A model generated the notes under the pieces. It did no database searches. It had not been told where the DNA came from and saw nothing but the letters and a program-made list of their open reading frames with translations. 64,000 nt of DNA from Sipunculus nudus (lineage: Eukaryota > Annelida > Sipuncula > Golfingiida > Sipunculidae): assembly GCA_026874595.1 (NCBI GenBank), contig CM049306.1:31179519-31243518 (forward strand), in the 5' to 3' direction. Shown here in pieces: positions 1 to 15,600 of this stretch. Position numbers and translations under genes: made by a program. Each line of letters opens with the position of its first letter. Within the stretch, counting starts at the first letter, position 1.

Positions 1-3000
1 GGAGGAGAAATATTTGAAAAAAAGAAATTGAGGAAAATGTGATTTTTCAGACGAAAAAGGTGGGTTGTTAGTGACTGTTAGAACGTCTGCCCTATAATAA
101 TCCCAGACCTATATTATTCTCCACTGAATTCATACAGTTAGTGCCAGTCAGGTAAATCAGGCAGTTTTGTGTATGTATATTTATTGATTTTGCATTGTTT
201 TTTTACAATCTGATACTTGGTTTGCCAGTCAAATGTTTTGATATATCAATCAAATATATCATGACCACATCTTAATATAATGCACTGATTGTTGCCATCT
301 GTGGGTATGGACAGTATCTCCTTTTATGATCCTGTGCTGAAGGTTTTTGTAGTCTACATGATGTACTAATATAAGAATGCAACTACCTGGTATATGAAAT
401 CTTACAAGTTTCAGAATTCAAGGAATATCTAAAGTTTAGTAAGGGTACCAGAGTACAGTTTGGATGATGTGATTTTGTAAGGGGTGGGGGGGTCCAAATG
501 AGTCTGTCCTTCACATTTATGTTTAATTTAAAATGACAAATGTTATTGTCAGCTGGAATTAATGAAACATTAAAAATGTAACTCTAGGAGTCTTATTAAA
601 TGACATGTTCCTGTGAAACATGTGAAGAGGGTTACAAGACAATTATGTATCAGCTATGGGGTCTTTACACTGAAGATGTAACTGACTATGATCTGATTTT
701 TGTTTCAGTTATATCAACATGAAATGTCCATGTAACTGATTAAATATAGTTACATACTTTGAATATTAATCTTGATTTATCAAAACATGAATGCAGTTTT
801 GATGCCATACTTTTTGTGGCCATTTTGACCTGCTAAAAGAAAAAAAAATCTTAAAAATTTAAATTCAGGCTTCTAGCTAAAATATGAATATAATGCAATG
901 TAATATTCCTGTCTGTGAACCACACACTGCAGTGTACATTTAAACACTATTTGCATGTAAATTTTATTGATTTCAGTGTGAACTAAACTTGTTTTATACA
1001 TTGCTTGGTCAGTCTGTATATCATTTATACCAAAATGTTTTACATGTTCAGATTACATGAGTATTCATTAGGAATAAATTATTTTACAGAAATTCAAGGT
1101 TTCCTTTTGTTATATTTCTGTAGTATCAGTAAACACATATATAAGATGTCACACAAGAATCAAGTTGGTCATGATTTTTTTCTCATCATTTAAATAAATC
1201 TTGAAAATAAATAGAGGATAAATATTAGTGTAATACTAATCTTTCTGAAGCTTGTGCTTGTTCTCAACATTGTTTGTGCAATCATGAATAGAATCTTACA
1301 AAATTTTTAGGGCACCTCGGGAATGGGCCAATAAAGAATTGATTAGTTTTGGGTGTGGGTCCGTATCATGATCTGGGTACAGGGAGGACTTCATGTTATA
1401 TATTCACAAATGTGCAGTCACATATGCACTATAGTACATGGGAATTTGGGCTGAATAAGTGAATGCAAACACTTGTTGGGGAATATATGAGCCAATAAGT
1501 GAATGAAAACGAGGGTTGCAAAGTACCCCATATTAAGGACTGTCCACATTGGGCCCCATTTATCATATAAATACTCTGAAGACTGTACATCAGTTTCCAT
1601 TTATTCCTCATTGGTTCCATCAGATTACCTTTATCATCACAGTAAATGTTGTGACCTACCACATTGTCAAGACATAATTCACCTGTTAACAAATGTGTAA
1701 CAATAATTCACATAATTAAACCTTGCACCTGTATACTTTTCTCAGATTAAATAGAAATCTTTTTAACAATAACTATAAAATTTCCGAGTAACTGTTGTGT
1801 CTCGGTTTCTGATTATAACTACATGTATATCTACATGTCATTACCCTGGGTATGACACCATATTCAGATTAATTCCATACAGTCTCTTCTGTGAGGCTGC
1901 ATTAAAGCTGATTTTGCAAAGGTGCATATATTATTATCAACATGCCTACCCTAAAGCTAATTGTCCAGCTGAATGGTCATGACTGGAGCTACAAACTTAG
2001 CTACTAAATCATATGCTATTATTATACAACTAAAAACTGGACTAGCATATTCAAAACACTTTTACATTATATCAATGTTACCTGTTATCACTATCTACAC
2101 CAACATTTTTTTTGTCTGAAAGAATATATAGCATCACTATTTATGCTTATACAGCATAACATCTTGGTTCTAACACTTCTTTCTTATGAACACCTCTAAA
2201 TTCAAGATATGTAAAGCAGTAGTGGGCTCGGGGCTCAGTAACCTCTCTGAACAGACAAAAGCCTTGGTCCCATCTGTGTCTGTAATAGGAAGGTTCAACT
2301 GTATATACTATGTTACTTGGAACATTCTTGAACTTGACTGGTGACTGTCACTACATTAAAACAGTGACCCAGTAACATTTCAGAAATTAAATGTACACTA
2401 TTAAAGCTAAGCATTAAGGATTTCAGCAAGCATATACTGGTATTTGCAAAACTATTTGAAGGTGACTGTGACAGAACAAGTTAGCTTTAGGTGATTTGCT
2501 GTAAGTTTAATAAAATAAATGATCAACATACTAAAGCTGAAAGTCATAGTGAGCATTAATTTAAAGTAGGTAATAGATGGATCATACAAATTCATTTCTA
2601 ACTGAAAGACTATATAAATCCTGTTCTTAGACAGCTTACAACAAATGCGATGTATGATTACAACTTAAATTTCTCAGTGGCTATCTCACAAGTGGATCTA
2701 CAATGCTTGAAAAATTAAATCAGCTTAAACAAAATCTCACAAATATTTGGCCAGCAATTGATAAGATAGCAAATAATACTTTTAAGCATTTAAAGTAGTA
2801 ATTGTACATTTTACATAAATATAATTATATGATTCTTTATTGTGAGTTTCATTAGTGAGGTTGTATGGCACTTTTTTTTTAAGTCTCTCAACAAAAATAT
2901 GTAAATATATTTTGGAATACATAAGAAATTCTAACTTGTGCAGCAAGATTTTACATGGATGGACCATTTAATATTAATAATAAAAATATTTAAAAGCTCA

Positions 3001-3595
3001 AAGCAGTTACACAAGATCTGGAATATACAAGCAGCATAGATACAAAGTATATAAAGATATAAATTCCATCAGGTATTTATCTTTATGTGTGACACAGGTC
3101 ACTTCCAGATATTAGTGACATATATACCTATACATACCACAGTTATGCAGCATATGGTTGTGACATCAAGACAGTCTGACTTACTTTTGTACAAATATAT
3201 ATACTGGATATGCATTACATTCTGCTCAAAACTACCTGATATGATAACAAAAAATCTGATTTTCCTGAGTTTCCATCAAATACAGAGTAGTAATACAATA
3301 ATGTTTGCAATGATGCAAGCACAGAGGATAAAATGATTGATAATAAAATTTTGTTTGAAAAGCCCTTTGAAGACATATCAAAAGTTTATATTACAATACT
3401 GTACAACTACACAACCTTTTTCTTAAAATACCAATGACCAATTACACCTTCCACTATTATTCTTAACTAGTGATTCTTATTAATTTCAATATAATTTGTA
3501 TGCCACAACCTAACTATGTTTTGGGGCATTGACCATTAACTGAGAGAGATACACTAATAAATCTACATTTCTGCCAGACATATTTTCATTGTAAG
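1..3595. other. Downstream flank and probable 3' UTR of NUDT5
   Basis: No coding exon recognised on either strand. Strongly AT-rich with short homopolymers. The 3' UTR presumably starts at 3595 and runs to lower coordinates. The first minus-strand AATAAA I saw is at 2836-2841, about 750 nt past the stop; whether it is used cannot be told. No mobile element recognised. Confidence 0.5.
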
Positions 3596-3699
3596 TTACT
3601 TCTGGTTGGGCAGTAATTTCTTTTCCTTTGTGGCTTGGGTCAAGGCAATAGCATAGGTGTACACACGTGCATCCACTACAGTGCCCTCTTGTGTTAATT
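3596..3699 (-). CDS. NUDT5: NUDT5 terminal coding exon with stop
   Basis: 104 nt from acceptor tatttccag to a TAA stop at 3596-3598. It encodes (E)[18 protein letters not shown] then [15 protein letters not shown] and stop. VDARVYxYAxAL is the conserved C-terminal helix of the family. Confidence 0.94.
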
Positions 3700-6600
3700 C
3701 TGGAAATAAAATATTTGAACACACTGTAAGTCAAAGAGCATACTTTATAAGCATGTTGTCTATCTAGGATTATGATTATTATATACTTTGAGCTGCTGGT
3801 AAATCTCTGGAAACAGACAACCAGCAGAAAATCTTTCTTCAGACATCAAAGCTAAACTGGATAAAGCACTCAGAGACCACACCCCTCCACCAATATTCAG
3901 GATCACCAGATTTAGAATATGACCAGGATCCTAATCACATTTTGGTGAGGTGTTTTTAAGTGCATGAAATATAGGAATCCAAGCTGAGAGATCCTACCAA
4001 CAAGATTGAAATAATAATCTGTGATTATAACCAACTTATAATCAGAAAAAAATACCAATGTAATCAGTGGCAAAGGACAATGTGAAAACATGACTAATGA
4101 AATCTCAAATAAATGTGAATAGCAGTATGTCAATTAAGGGTACCACCCTTCAGAGCAAAGATGGAGTCAAAGTCAGCTGTTTGAGGCCGAGACTGAATCA
4201 CCACTCTCCCAGGCCAGGCAATAACAGAGTCCGAGTAAATACAATTCAAATCAGAGTCCATGTAACCTTCAATATCTGAATTCTGGTATAAGTTACACAT
4301 TAGTAACATTACATTCCAATCCTGGTTTTTAGAATTCTACTTCTATCAATTTTGCATCCTTGAGTTGGACTCGGGCCAAGACTCAAGTCTGAGGTCAAGA
4401 ATCAAACCAAGACTGGTGGACACCCAGCCTCAAGATTTGCCTCTTGATCAAGATCAAGATCTCCTACAATGGTAAAAAAATGTGCCCTTTAATTAAAAGT
4501 ATGTGATAGATAATACGTTACCATTGAGACGATGGAGTAAGTCTAATGTAGGAACCAGGATGACCTCAATGAACTCTGTAAAACATAACAAGAGACCCTG
4601 ATGTGCATGGAAACAAAAGAAAAGATAGGAAAGAACTATGTTAACTATGACATAGATACAAATAAGTCATCCCTACATTAAATGAGTCATCCCTTCTTTA
4701 AATAAAAACAGGTATGCATCATCAATTGCTAAGACCTTTGTAATGACATCAGTTGGGATACAAGTATAAGCAACTGATAAATTTAAAAGATTATGCTTAA
4801 GGTGTTCTTGTTAAGGTGTACTAATGTCACAGGGTTCTCAATTCTGTCAAACAGCGAGGTTGGTCACCTCCATATTTTTTTCAAAAGAGACTACCGCCCT
4901 GAAAAAAGATTATGCAGTGATGAATTAAAAAGTGATGAAATAATTCAAGGTGTGTTAAGCTTGATGATTGCTCACCAGAAGAGGAGAACCTTAAATCCAA
5001 ACATATTTTATGTTGAGAGTCCAGAGTACAAATTTCCTTGCCATGGTAATTACTTTGCCATGTTTATTTATGGATGAATATTTGTTTTTTTCTAAATAGG
5101 TAACCTGGAATTTCCTCCCTTCCTTGATGATTATTTATGAAGCCATACTTGCACATTCATTGAACACATGATGACTATATCATGTATAATATATCTATTT
5201 ATACATGTTTATGGCAAAGGATGTCTTTCCTGTTGCTTTGCCTTACGAGTTTAGTTATTAAATGCAAAGAAGAAAACTGCAACTAATTAACTTGGTTCAA
5301 CTGAATAAAGGAATGAAATATATACTACACAGGCAGTTATGAAGAAAAAGATTCACCCATAATGACACACTGCAGAGATGGTTAGACTACAAAATGAAAT
5401 CGACTACTACCAGAATTTTTTAATTTAGTAAATTTAAATACATGATCAATTTGTTAATATAAAGGTAAAATCAATGCAGAAAGGAAATACCATATATAAA
5501 CCTAAAAAATCTATAAAAACACTACAAAATCAAACTATACATGTTAACAAATCTGAACCAAAAACCAATTAGTGTTTGGGGGATTGATGGTACAGAAAAA
5601 TTGATCTATATGATCAGATGAATAATGCAAAGGTTCTGTAAGCTCAGCATTATCAGAATTAGTGCAATACAGTGCAGTTAATTTGTGATAAATAGCTTCA
5701 TCTAAGAATAAAGCTCTAATGTGGATAATTCTGGTACATAGCATTAACTGAGTTACATACATACACCATGGTTTTACCTAGAGTTCTAAAACTACATAAT
5801 CTACACACCATACATACCTGATTCTTCTATTACATGCAATGAAAACAAAAGCAATGTATGTTGAAAATATAATCAAAGAAACTTACAGGATATAATTATT
5901 CTTTGTTAAAATTATAAAATATCTGACCTTTTATCTATTGAACACCAGATTTAAGTCTTGTTAGAGATAACAAATAAGGGTTCTACAAAAAAGGCTAAAC
6001 TATACAACCAGGATAAGATATGCACAAATGTAAGTTATTATTTTGACAAGGGAATGATACCACATTGCTTGCTCTTGATTTCTGCATTCAATGATTTCTG
6101 CATTCAATTACTTTTACAGATTAAACTAAATCAAAGGAATATTTAAGAAATTAAATCTCCTATATTGACAAAAATAGTACAAGTTTTGTACACAAGGTAG
6201 CACTCTTATCAGTTGGTAGGTCTTCCATATCTGCTCAACACAAAGGGTTTATAAATCATTTAGTCAATTTGCACAACCACTTTTAAACCAAAAATATCAT
6301 TTACTTTCTGTATGTGATATCAAATTCTTGACATATTCTAATGTTATTAATGTAAAACCTGGAAGTTCAAGTATGCCCTTGTAAGGCCATTTTTAAGTTT
6401 AAGTATTATTTAACCATAATTTACTGGTTAGGGTATATTTGACCACTAAGACCATTAGATATTGATTTCTGTCAGATGTGAGGGTATCATGAAAAGGGTG
6501 GTAGGTCAGGTCAACATGCTAATGAACCATGTACAGGGATGACAATCCATGCTCTAGTCTAAGATATTGGATAATTGTCTGAGCTGGTCTCTGGAACAGA

Positions 6601-9600
6601 TTATTATGTTTAATAAATACTAATACTAATGTTTTCTCACCTGGATCTGACACAGGTTTCAGATTCTCAGCACTGTCCCCATCTATCTGTAAGCAGAATA
6701 TATAGAGTTTATTTCTAAACATATCCATAAAATGAACAAATAAATAGTAAAACAGTTTCAATGGTTACATTTGAACAGGTATGATGTCTGAAATAATCAT
6801 GTGGCACTGTATACACATAAATCTATCTACCAGGCAAGTAATATATAATGTTTATAAGTTATGGGGCTGCAGTGTTTGGATTTGATCTCAAGTTTCTCTT
6901 TATAATGAACATATATTGCCATAAAAAAAACCAGATAAATGAAATTCAGATTTCAAAATTATTTTACATAATGCTGAGGACAAGGCACATTAAGCATATT
7001 CACTTAAATGCATAACTCCTGCTTTAAGGATCTGAATGGTCTGCTATGGGTGTAATCAAATCAAATCTACCTCTGCTGTCACAAGAACAACCGTGCAGTC
7101 CTCTGTGCCAGGGTCCAGGCAGGTTACTACAATAAACAATCAACTGTGCATAAACACATGACTAGGAAAGCAATGTCTAGTTCTTGTCCATCTGTATTCC
7201 ATTCCACCACCCATGCATATCTGCCATTTTTTTAGTTTACCTCCTTAAGGAAGTTATTTGTAAAAATTTTGCTATCACAGTATGATCAGGCTCTTAGTAA
7301 TATATTGGATCTGGTGATGGATATGACCTATGAGGGCTTTCTAGTTTCACAATTTTTATTTCATAAGTAACATAATATAATTTTTTTAAGATTGTACTAA
7401 AGTACAAGAATTCCCTTGATCACAGATGGACATGGTGACTGAAGACTGAAAATATTACAAATTATTAGTTTGTTTCAGACATATACAACACTCACTCTAC
7501 TTTTACCAACAGTTGCCCGACCTGTCCGGCAGATTTAGTGTCAGCATTAGCCAGCAGATGGCACACTAACCAACAGCCACAAGTCCATGTTTTTAATTAA
7601 GGCAAAGACACTACATTGATGCTTTAAGTTAGCTACATGATAAAATTCAAATGTTCATAAATTCTTAACTAATAATATCTCTTATCCTCTTAAGTGATAG
7701 GATTATGTCTTAGAAACCTGTGAAGTTATTTAAGACGTGTTAAACAGGGCTAAAAGTTGAAGAGTTTATCAGTTGGTCTTATCAGATGCCAGCACCTTGT
7801 TTTAGTCTTTAGATCACTCAATAACAGTCTTGGGGACTTTCTCAAAGATATGCTGCTGTAAATGACTACAAAAGTAACCCTCCTGGCCTGTCATGTGTTT
7901 CTTTTTAGATATTTATTAAATACATAATTGTTCTAAGAGAATCCTTATCCCCTAGTAGATGATCAGCTATGAGTGTTTTCTAATGCACCTAAATACTATG
8001 AACTTTTCTCTATGAACATTCTTTTGAAATCACATGGACAGGGCTTGGTGTAACCTACTTGGAGACAGGTGTTTAATCCTGGCTGTGAATCCTGTCTCCT
8101 CCAATAGCTCTCTGGTTGCTGCCTGCTCAGCATTCTCTCCCTCGTCAATCAGTCCTGTAATTATATCAATTATATTCATTATTCAAAATAAACAGAAACA
8201 AAGCCTGCAAAGTCTCATAAATAAAGTGCTATCAAGTGCTGCCACCTGGTAACGGAGCCTGTAACTAATGACATGAACCACATGTAAATCCTTTTAAATA
8301 GCCTAACAGACATTATATATATATATTGGAAAAGATTAAACTATAAATTAACTTGAGGTGGATAAATTGGGAAATGTGGGTGATGAAAAAAAAAAGAAAA
8401 AAAAAAACTATCAAGGTCACACTTTTCCTACACAGGAAGTGACCCCTATGGAGCAGATGAGACATTAACTGAATTTCACATTGTGCTGAGCTATCTACTG
8501 ATCAAAATGATTTTTTGAAGAATGATAATGAAACAAACAATTTAGATATGCACAGAAATATATATTTTCAGACATACAAGTAAACAGAGCAGTTGATCAT
8601 GGGACCAAAAACATGGGTATCACTGAATATTACCCATGATCATATACATTGTATATATATCAATACTAATATTAGCGGATTTTTTAACTTAAATGCTTTT
8701 AACTTAACTGGGGTTGGGGATGTTCTGCCTTGTATTAAGAATTTTTTGTTACTTTAGAGAGCTGTATGGAGGTGAATGATATCATCAACAATATTATGTG
8801 AACCAGACCTCTGTGTAAGCTTCCTAACATGTGCCCAGGCACTGTGAGGTCTTTATCTAAACGCATCTTTTTCCAGGTTTTGCCTTACAGCCTTATTATT
8901 TATAAAGTTCCTTTATATTGATTGGAAACCATTTTCAATTAAATTCACTTTGGATGAGTGCAATACATTTTTTTTTCAATGGGCCATGTTCTCAAACAGT
9001 ATATTCATATGGTTTTAAAATTTGCTGTTCTTAATACAAGGTGTTGTTTTGACTTATTTCCACAAATATCATGAAAACAAACCATGTCATTAAAGTTTCA
9101 GGTACTTCTTCAACCGAAATAAAGACTATATATATATTAAGCACATTCCTTTGATTGCAATAATTAAAATGTTGTAGAGATTATAGAATCCATCCTAGAG
9201 GTTGGGAAGCTAAATCGGGCAGCTGTTTTAGTCAATGAAAAATCATTCCACTTCTGTCAATGTAGTCATGTTTGTTAGTATGTTGGTCATGTACATCTGT
9301 ATCTACATCTGGTAGTTAACTTGTATGAGATATTCATGAAATATTAGTACACATGACATGCAATTGTGAAGCTCTTCACCGGGTCTTGAACCAGCAACTG
9401 TGTGATTACAAGTCCTTTGTGCTACCATCTGCGCCATGAAAGAAGAGTTGAGAGAGAAAGTGGTCAAATTGGGATATCTAGGTCAATTATTGTCTGGATG
9501 TTCAGAAAGAACTAATTTAATGATCTTGCGTGACAATTGTAAGGGCGTGTGTGAGAATTTGTCAAAGTAGTTATTCAGATAATTGAGCTTTTGTATCAAA

Positions 9601-12600
9601 TTTTTGATTATTCGGGGGGGGGGGGGGGAATTATGAGCCGAACAGCTTGGAGGATAAGAGTAACAGAGACCTTATTTCAGATTTCCAAGAAGACTTTTCA
9701 TGGACCTCCCTAGATGTCAAGTTTGAAGATTCTAGGTAAAGGGGTTATGATTTGTGCCCTGTTACAAGATGCTTTATTTAAAGGTCTCAAAAATAGAGAG
9801 AAACAATTGGAAAATTACAGGAGAGGCCTCCAGGTTACAGGAACTGATGGAACACACCATGATCAATATTCATGCAAAGAATCATGGTGATCAAAGCAGT
9901 AGTTAGGCCAAAAAAAATAAAAGGTATGGTTCTCAGGCAACGCCCGCAACAATTTTTATTTTGATTTTCAATAGGCACTTATCAATTTTGAGTTGCAGCC
10001 GCCCGGACATTTCTTTCAAGAAGATAAAACCATACAGTTTCCTTTGTTATGAAGTGCTTTTACTTGTTTAGAAAAATAAATATGTTATTATCATGCTTTT
10101 CCCTTATCATTTGACATTTTTATCGAAACATACCAAAAAAATAAAAATAAAAAAACCGCCCGCCCGCATTGATTTCTGAAAAAAAGTGCCTGAGAACCAT
10201 ACCTTTTTTTTATTTTGGCCTTATTAAGATACTTGAGCTTTTGTATCATATTTATTATTCTGGGGGGGGGGGGAGGGGTACTTACAAGACCAGTAGCTCA
10301 GAGAATATGGGTATCAGAGACTTAATTTCAGGTATCCAAGGAGATTTTTCATGGATCTCCCTGGATTTCAAGTATGAAGATTCCAGGTCCATTGGTTAAT
10401 ATTTGTGCCCTGTTAATGGATGGTCGAAGGGCCGGGTGGAAGACAGACAAAGAGTGATCGCTATAGCTCAGATGACTTTCAGTCAGCTGAGCTAAAAATT
10501 TACCCTCAACCGTTTGTTAACGGCCTGCCACTAAAATGTACGCCATCTCACGCAGACAAGGACTCACTGGTTTTTTTGTAAACCCTGACCCTTGAAATAT
10601 ACACAATATACATGGAATACTCAGGACAGGTATGGTTGATGTGAATACCAATGCCTTGTGGGCCCAAAACAATGGTTGTGAACGACATGGACAGGATGTG
10701 CACAAGAGCCAAGTGGTGTAAACAAGAACACAAAGGTAAACGGTGGATGTTTAATCAAGTTGGGATATTTACAACAGACAATATGATACCATAACTACTC
10801 AAACGTGATAGAGGACTGTGGAATATATAATATAAATGGGTCTACTATAATACAGATTTAGTCTATAAATGTCTGAGCTGCAAAGGTAGAAATTACTTGA
10901 TGTGCCTATGATCACCCTTGGTCAGGTAGCGTAGGACAGATTCTGTAGTACTGCCAAAATGTTCTTTGATTCTATTTAGTAGTTCAGGATATGAACCACA
11001 GGTGTCACTCCATCTGTTCCTGTCAGGTGGTCAAGTTCTGTCAACATGCCCACTCATATGGTGGTTCATGATATGTCCAACAGGTGTCACCACTTCTGAT
11101 TACTTCCCATGGTCAAGCCTTGGCACTATGCCAAATTCCTGCTGTCACCAACAATGAAGTTGCTATCTGTTTGTTCAGCCCATCGAATGAATCACAATGT
11201 ATTCAGTGGTTTCTTTCATTAGAGACACTAGGTGTTCCAAGGTTATGCATGTGTTTATAAACACTTGTACATATGACATAAGTTAGTTATTATGCATATT
11301 TTACAATTTGTATTTATTGTAGGGGATATGGGGGGGGGGGGGGGGGGGTCAATGATATACCTTGCAGTAAGAACATTCCAGTATACAGCTGTTGAAAGTC
11401 TGTCTTTTATATTTCTTATACAAGACACACACCCTGTTGTATTGTATTTAACTGGTACATAAAACATGAAAATCTCTGAATTTTACATATGAATCAGCAA
11501 TGAGATTATTATGTATGAAAATGTAGGTCAATCCTTGCTGCTTAATTAAGAAAATAATACCTCAGTTTGATAAGAAATTAAATGCAAAAATGGTAAAATT
11601 TCAGCTTTTGTCAGAATGCATATGCACACAAATCATTTCAGAAAGAACTGTCTGATAATAAATAGATGAACCTTTCTTCTGTCTATGTGTGAATATCAAT
11701 GTATTGGGGTTCATCTACTAGTACCTCAGATTGCTCTCATGAATATTAAAGTACTTAAATCAGAAAGGCTTGGTTATTTACTCTGCTGGAAAACGGATGC
11801 TCCCATTTTGTAAGTTGTTTCCTAAAAGAAAATTAATTATGAATGTCCCCATGTAATCCTGCAAAGTTTGGTTAAGAATTACAATTTAAAGCTTTGAATG
11901 TCCTTTGAATTTCACGGAAAAGCTATTTATCAGGCCAAATCTATGCACAGGTGAATGCCCTACTAGTCAATCTTTGGACAAAAGGTGGAACAACCGTCAG
12001 AACCCCTGAGGATGCTTCTCTTGACGTAGCGCCATATTGTTTTCATGAAAGAGAATGCCAGGTAGCACACAATGCCCGGCCTTAATTGCATTCCTCAAAG
12101 TGACCATTTATTCCATTGGCAGGTCACCCTCTGAATGTCATGGATACTGAGTCTTCTTCATAAGCTTCACCAGAATGGCAGGGGGCACAGCTTTACAATC
12201 CTTTAATTACGCAAGACATGCTTGAATAGCCAACTTTAATGAGTGCGCTTGGACACCAACACAGCCCCGAGTCAGTACCGGTCCATTGCCCAATGATCTG
12301 AATTCCTATACACTGGGCCCCTCATCAGTCTTTGGTTGTCTGAATCAACAATAAAGGTTGACTTTGGCCAAGTCAAGTTTTTGTGGCTCTATCTCACATA
12401 AATGGTGTCCACTTCAGACCTAATAGTAATTGGCCATGACACAAACTGCCACCAGACAAGTGCAATCAGTGTAAGAACTACAAGACATGAAGGGTTTTTC
12501 AGAAAAGAATGAAATTCATTATTTTACAAGCAAAAGAATAATAGTCAAAAGTTCAGAAGGATTAAAAGGAATTGTTACATAAAATACAGTTGTTTTTTTT

Positions 12601-15600
12601 CAATGTTTTCTTTCACTTTGCATGTACAACTTCAATTTTAGCTTGCCATATATGTTTATCCCAATCAATTAAATATGTCATGGTAACCATAATCTGGTGA
12701 AAGACCATTTGATTCGAGCCTTGAACATGTGCATATATTTTTAAAAAGATTCTGAGGTTAATTTTAATGTAGAATGGTTTTTAATTGTTTTGGCCAGCAT
12801 ATAATAATGGTTTTGTTTTCACTAATAAATCCTGTACATAATTTATATTGCATTTAAATTATTATGCAAAATTTGCCCTGCAATGTAATCATTTTACAAT
12901 TATGCTACATATTTCTGTGGGTTGGGCAATGTGTCATACATTTTGTTGAATCAAGTGTATTGTAATGTGCCACTTTTCTTATATAATGAACAGAGGTTGG
13001 GTTAGAATATTCAGATATTTAATTTGGTATGTGCACATGAAATACTACAGGGAGTTTTGATTTATATGGATCAATCTCAAATAAAATGTATTAAATAGGG
13101 TACCACTGGCAACCTGTGCAAGATGTCTTAATATTGCTGTATGTGATCCTTTTAAACTTCAGAAATAATATCTGTATTGTTTTGTGGAGATAAATCTCAT
13201 CAGTCCTCAGTATAACATTATTCAGTCACTCTTCAATTGGTCATGGCGAGGTCATTATAAAACTTTAGTGGAATGCTGATAGTGCAAATCTTTCAATCTC
13301 ACCAATTTCTCATTCAGAATTGAAGGATCTAAATCAGGATGTAGAAAAAATGAAATATAAATTATAAACATAGTGGATGACAAGACAGTGTTAGCTTACT
13401 GATGAGAATTTGAGACATTATGACAGAATTAGTGGCCTCATTCAGCCTGAAAAGTAGTTCATATTTTGATTTTTTTTAGTTTAAACAATACAACAAATGG
13501 AAGAGCAGGATGATTCTCCCATTGGTTTGTTTTAGGAAATAAGGAGTATAGAGAAAATGGTTAAATGCAGCAGTGTGTGCACAGAATGAACAAAGGAAAC
13601 AATCTAGAAATTATCAATTTCCTTATGATTTTCAAATCTTGATTTATTCTCCTAGTAATTTTAATCAAATGCTAGCTGCAACAAATGCTTTGAAAATGTA
13701 CTGTCTTATCCTTTAAGATACTAATAATGCCTAATGTTCCATATTTCATCACCAGGATGGGGTTAATAGTGTAAACATGTCAATCATGCTTTGCCTTTTG
13801 ATAATATATGATACAAAGCTTGTATATGTAAAAAGACTTACACCCATTTTTCTCGTAAATGATGGGACTACAACGTTTGGGTAATTTTTGTCCTATGTAA
13901 GTTTTAAAAGCATCCCTGGGGAAGACCAAGAGAAATAAATGATCCTTTCTTAAGATCCATTAACATTAACCATTAAATACACTTTCCTGCTAATTTAATT
14001 AGGCCTTGCAGACCTTGTGAATGATCTGGTATGTTTTTATTGCAATCAGACAGACTGGTGATGATTTTATGGCAGGACAAGACACCACTTAAAATGGTGG
14101 TTACAGTGACCTGCTTGTTTCTTAATGAGATGCACATTCAGGGGCCCCATTACATTAGTCCAAGTGGCCTTGAAAGGTCATTAGATACAGTGGTCATGCC
14201 TTGATGCCTCTCATCCCCGTACAGGAAGACCAATTACTTAATATTATGTAACACTGTGGCTTGGCTTGGGACTGCTATGCAAACCCCTTGAGGGGGCCAT
14301 GTGTGGAGTCTTGTGGTGGGATGGGTTTACATGTTCTTGTATGATAGCACTGCCACATCAGGGCTGTTAATTACTTAAACATGGGAAAGCTGGCCTTTGT
14401 ATAAACATTAGTGTTCATTAAAGCATGTATCAACCTTTATATTGCATAAGTAGGGTACTCTGGTTGTTTGGTAAAGTACCCATGTTTACAAAACTGATCC
14501 ATATAATTGAATATTTCACAATGGTATACAAAATATTACAGATTTCTTGAGTTGATATGTTTTAGATGATACAAGAATTACACACAATTGTTTGCGGTTT
14601 GTTCTGCTGTTCGTGAGGGCATGCATAAAGGTTTTTTTAATCCTCCCATTTTCTAAAGTTTCTGGAAGATTCACAACTTAACAAATATTCTTCAAAAAAG
14701 CAACTACAATAAAGCCTGATTATGATACCCACAAAAAGACAGACTGGATGCCATTAAAACAGAAGTTACCTGAAAGATACAATTACAAACTTCTGACTGG
14801 TTGCTTTCTACAGTGCACATGGTTACCCAACTGTTGTATGAACATTTGCATAACATTTATATATTTCAGTCTAATCAGCAAGATTTTACACCCACATACA
14901 GACAAAGCATCCTGCAATCCCTAATATCATAAGTAAACATTAGCTGATAAGTAATGTTGACAGACCACATAACACCAGAGCTGATCTAACAGCCTAGCCT
15001 CTCAGGCTATTCTTGTTATCTGCAGGTATTGTTACATCTTCTAGTGTTCAGGTATTGTTGATTTTACTTGCATCTATGACTGGCAATGGGGAACCCACGG
15101 AGCTAAAAAACCCGTGAATTCTACCAGTGCCATTCACAGCTACAAGTTACGCCATCAATCTGCAGAATTGGAAACTCCTAACTCCTATTACCTACTTTGT
15201 TCTCTTACCCATTACTGCTAAACGATTATAGTGATTCTATGAAGTTCTACATGTTCATCCAGCTTATTCTTCTAACCTAGTTCTACACCCAACCTCACAA
15301 TGCCCTATCTTTCAATTTAGCTGAATGTTTATTAAATTCCCAACTAAGAACATGAACAATGTACCTATGAACCTTTCTAGATTAAATACTAACAATGATT
15401 TTTTATCTAACTGCAAACTAACTTGTAAATAAACTAGTCACCTGTCTGTAACAAACTACCAAAATAAGCCATGAATGCTAACATTAACAGATGTAAGTCT
15501 ACATTTTTAAGCTTTTTGAATCCTTTCTTCCAAATTAATGACTAAACCATGAATAATTAATACACTGGTAAGTAAGGAATAAAAATTTAAGTTCCAAATT

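Larger units (their letters stand above)
3700..8058. other. NUDT5 introns between the last five exons
   Basis: Four introns: 3700-4521, 4576-6640, 6687-7070 and 7127-8058. AT-rich sequence with no recognised element. The segment 4360-4480 has short direct repeats built on caagactcaag and gatcaagatc motifs. The frame at 4793-5077 (plus) resembles nothing I know. Confidence 0.55.

Noticed and set aside
4793-5077. 94-codon frame on the plus strand inside a NUDT5 intron
   Set aside because: Opposite strand to the gene, no recognisable motif, ordinary length for this base composition.
9360-9440. A functional tRNA gene on the minus strand
   Set aside because: A- and B-box are present but the anticodon stem does not pair, so it is treated as a SINE or pseudo-tRNA.
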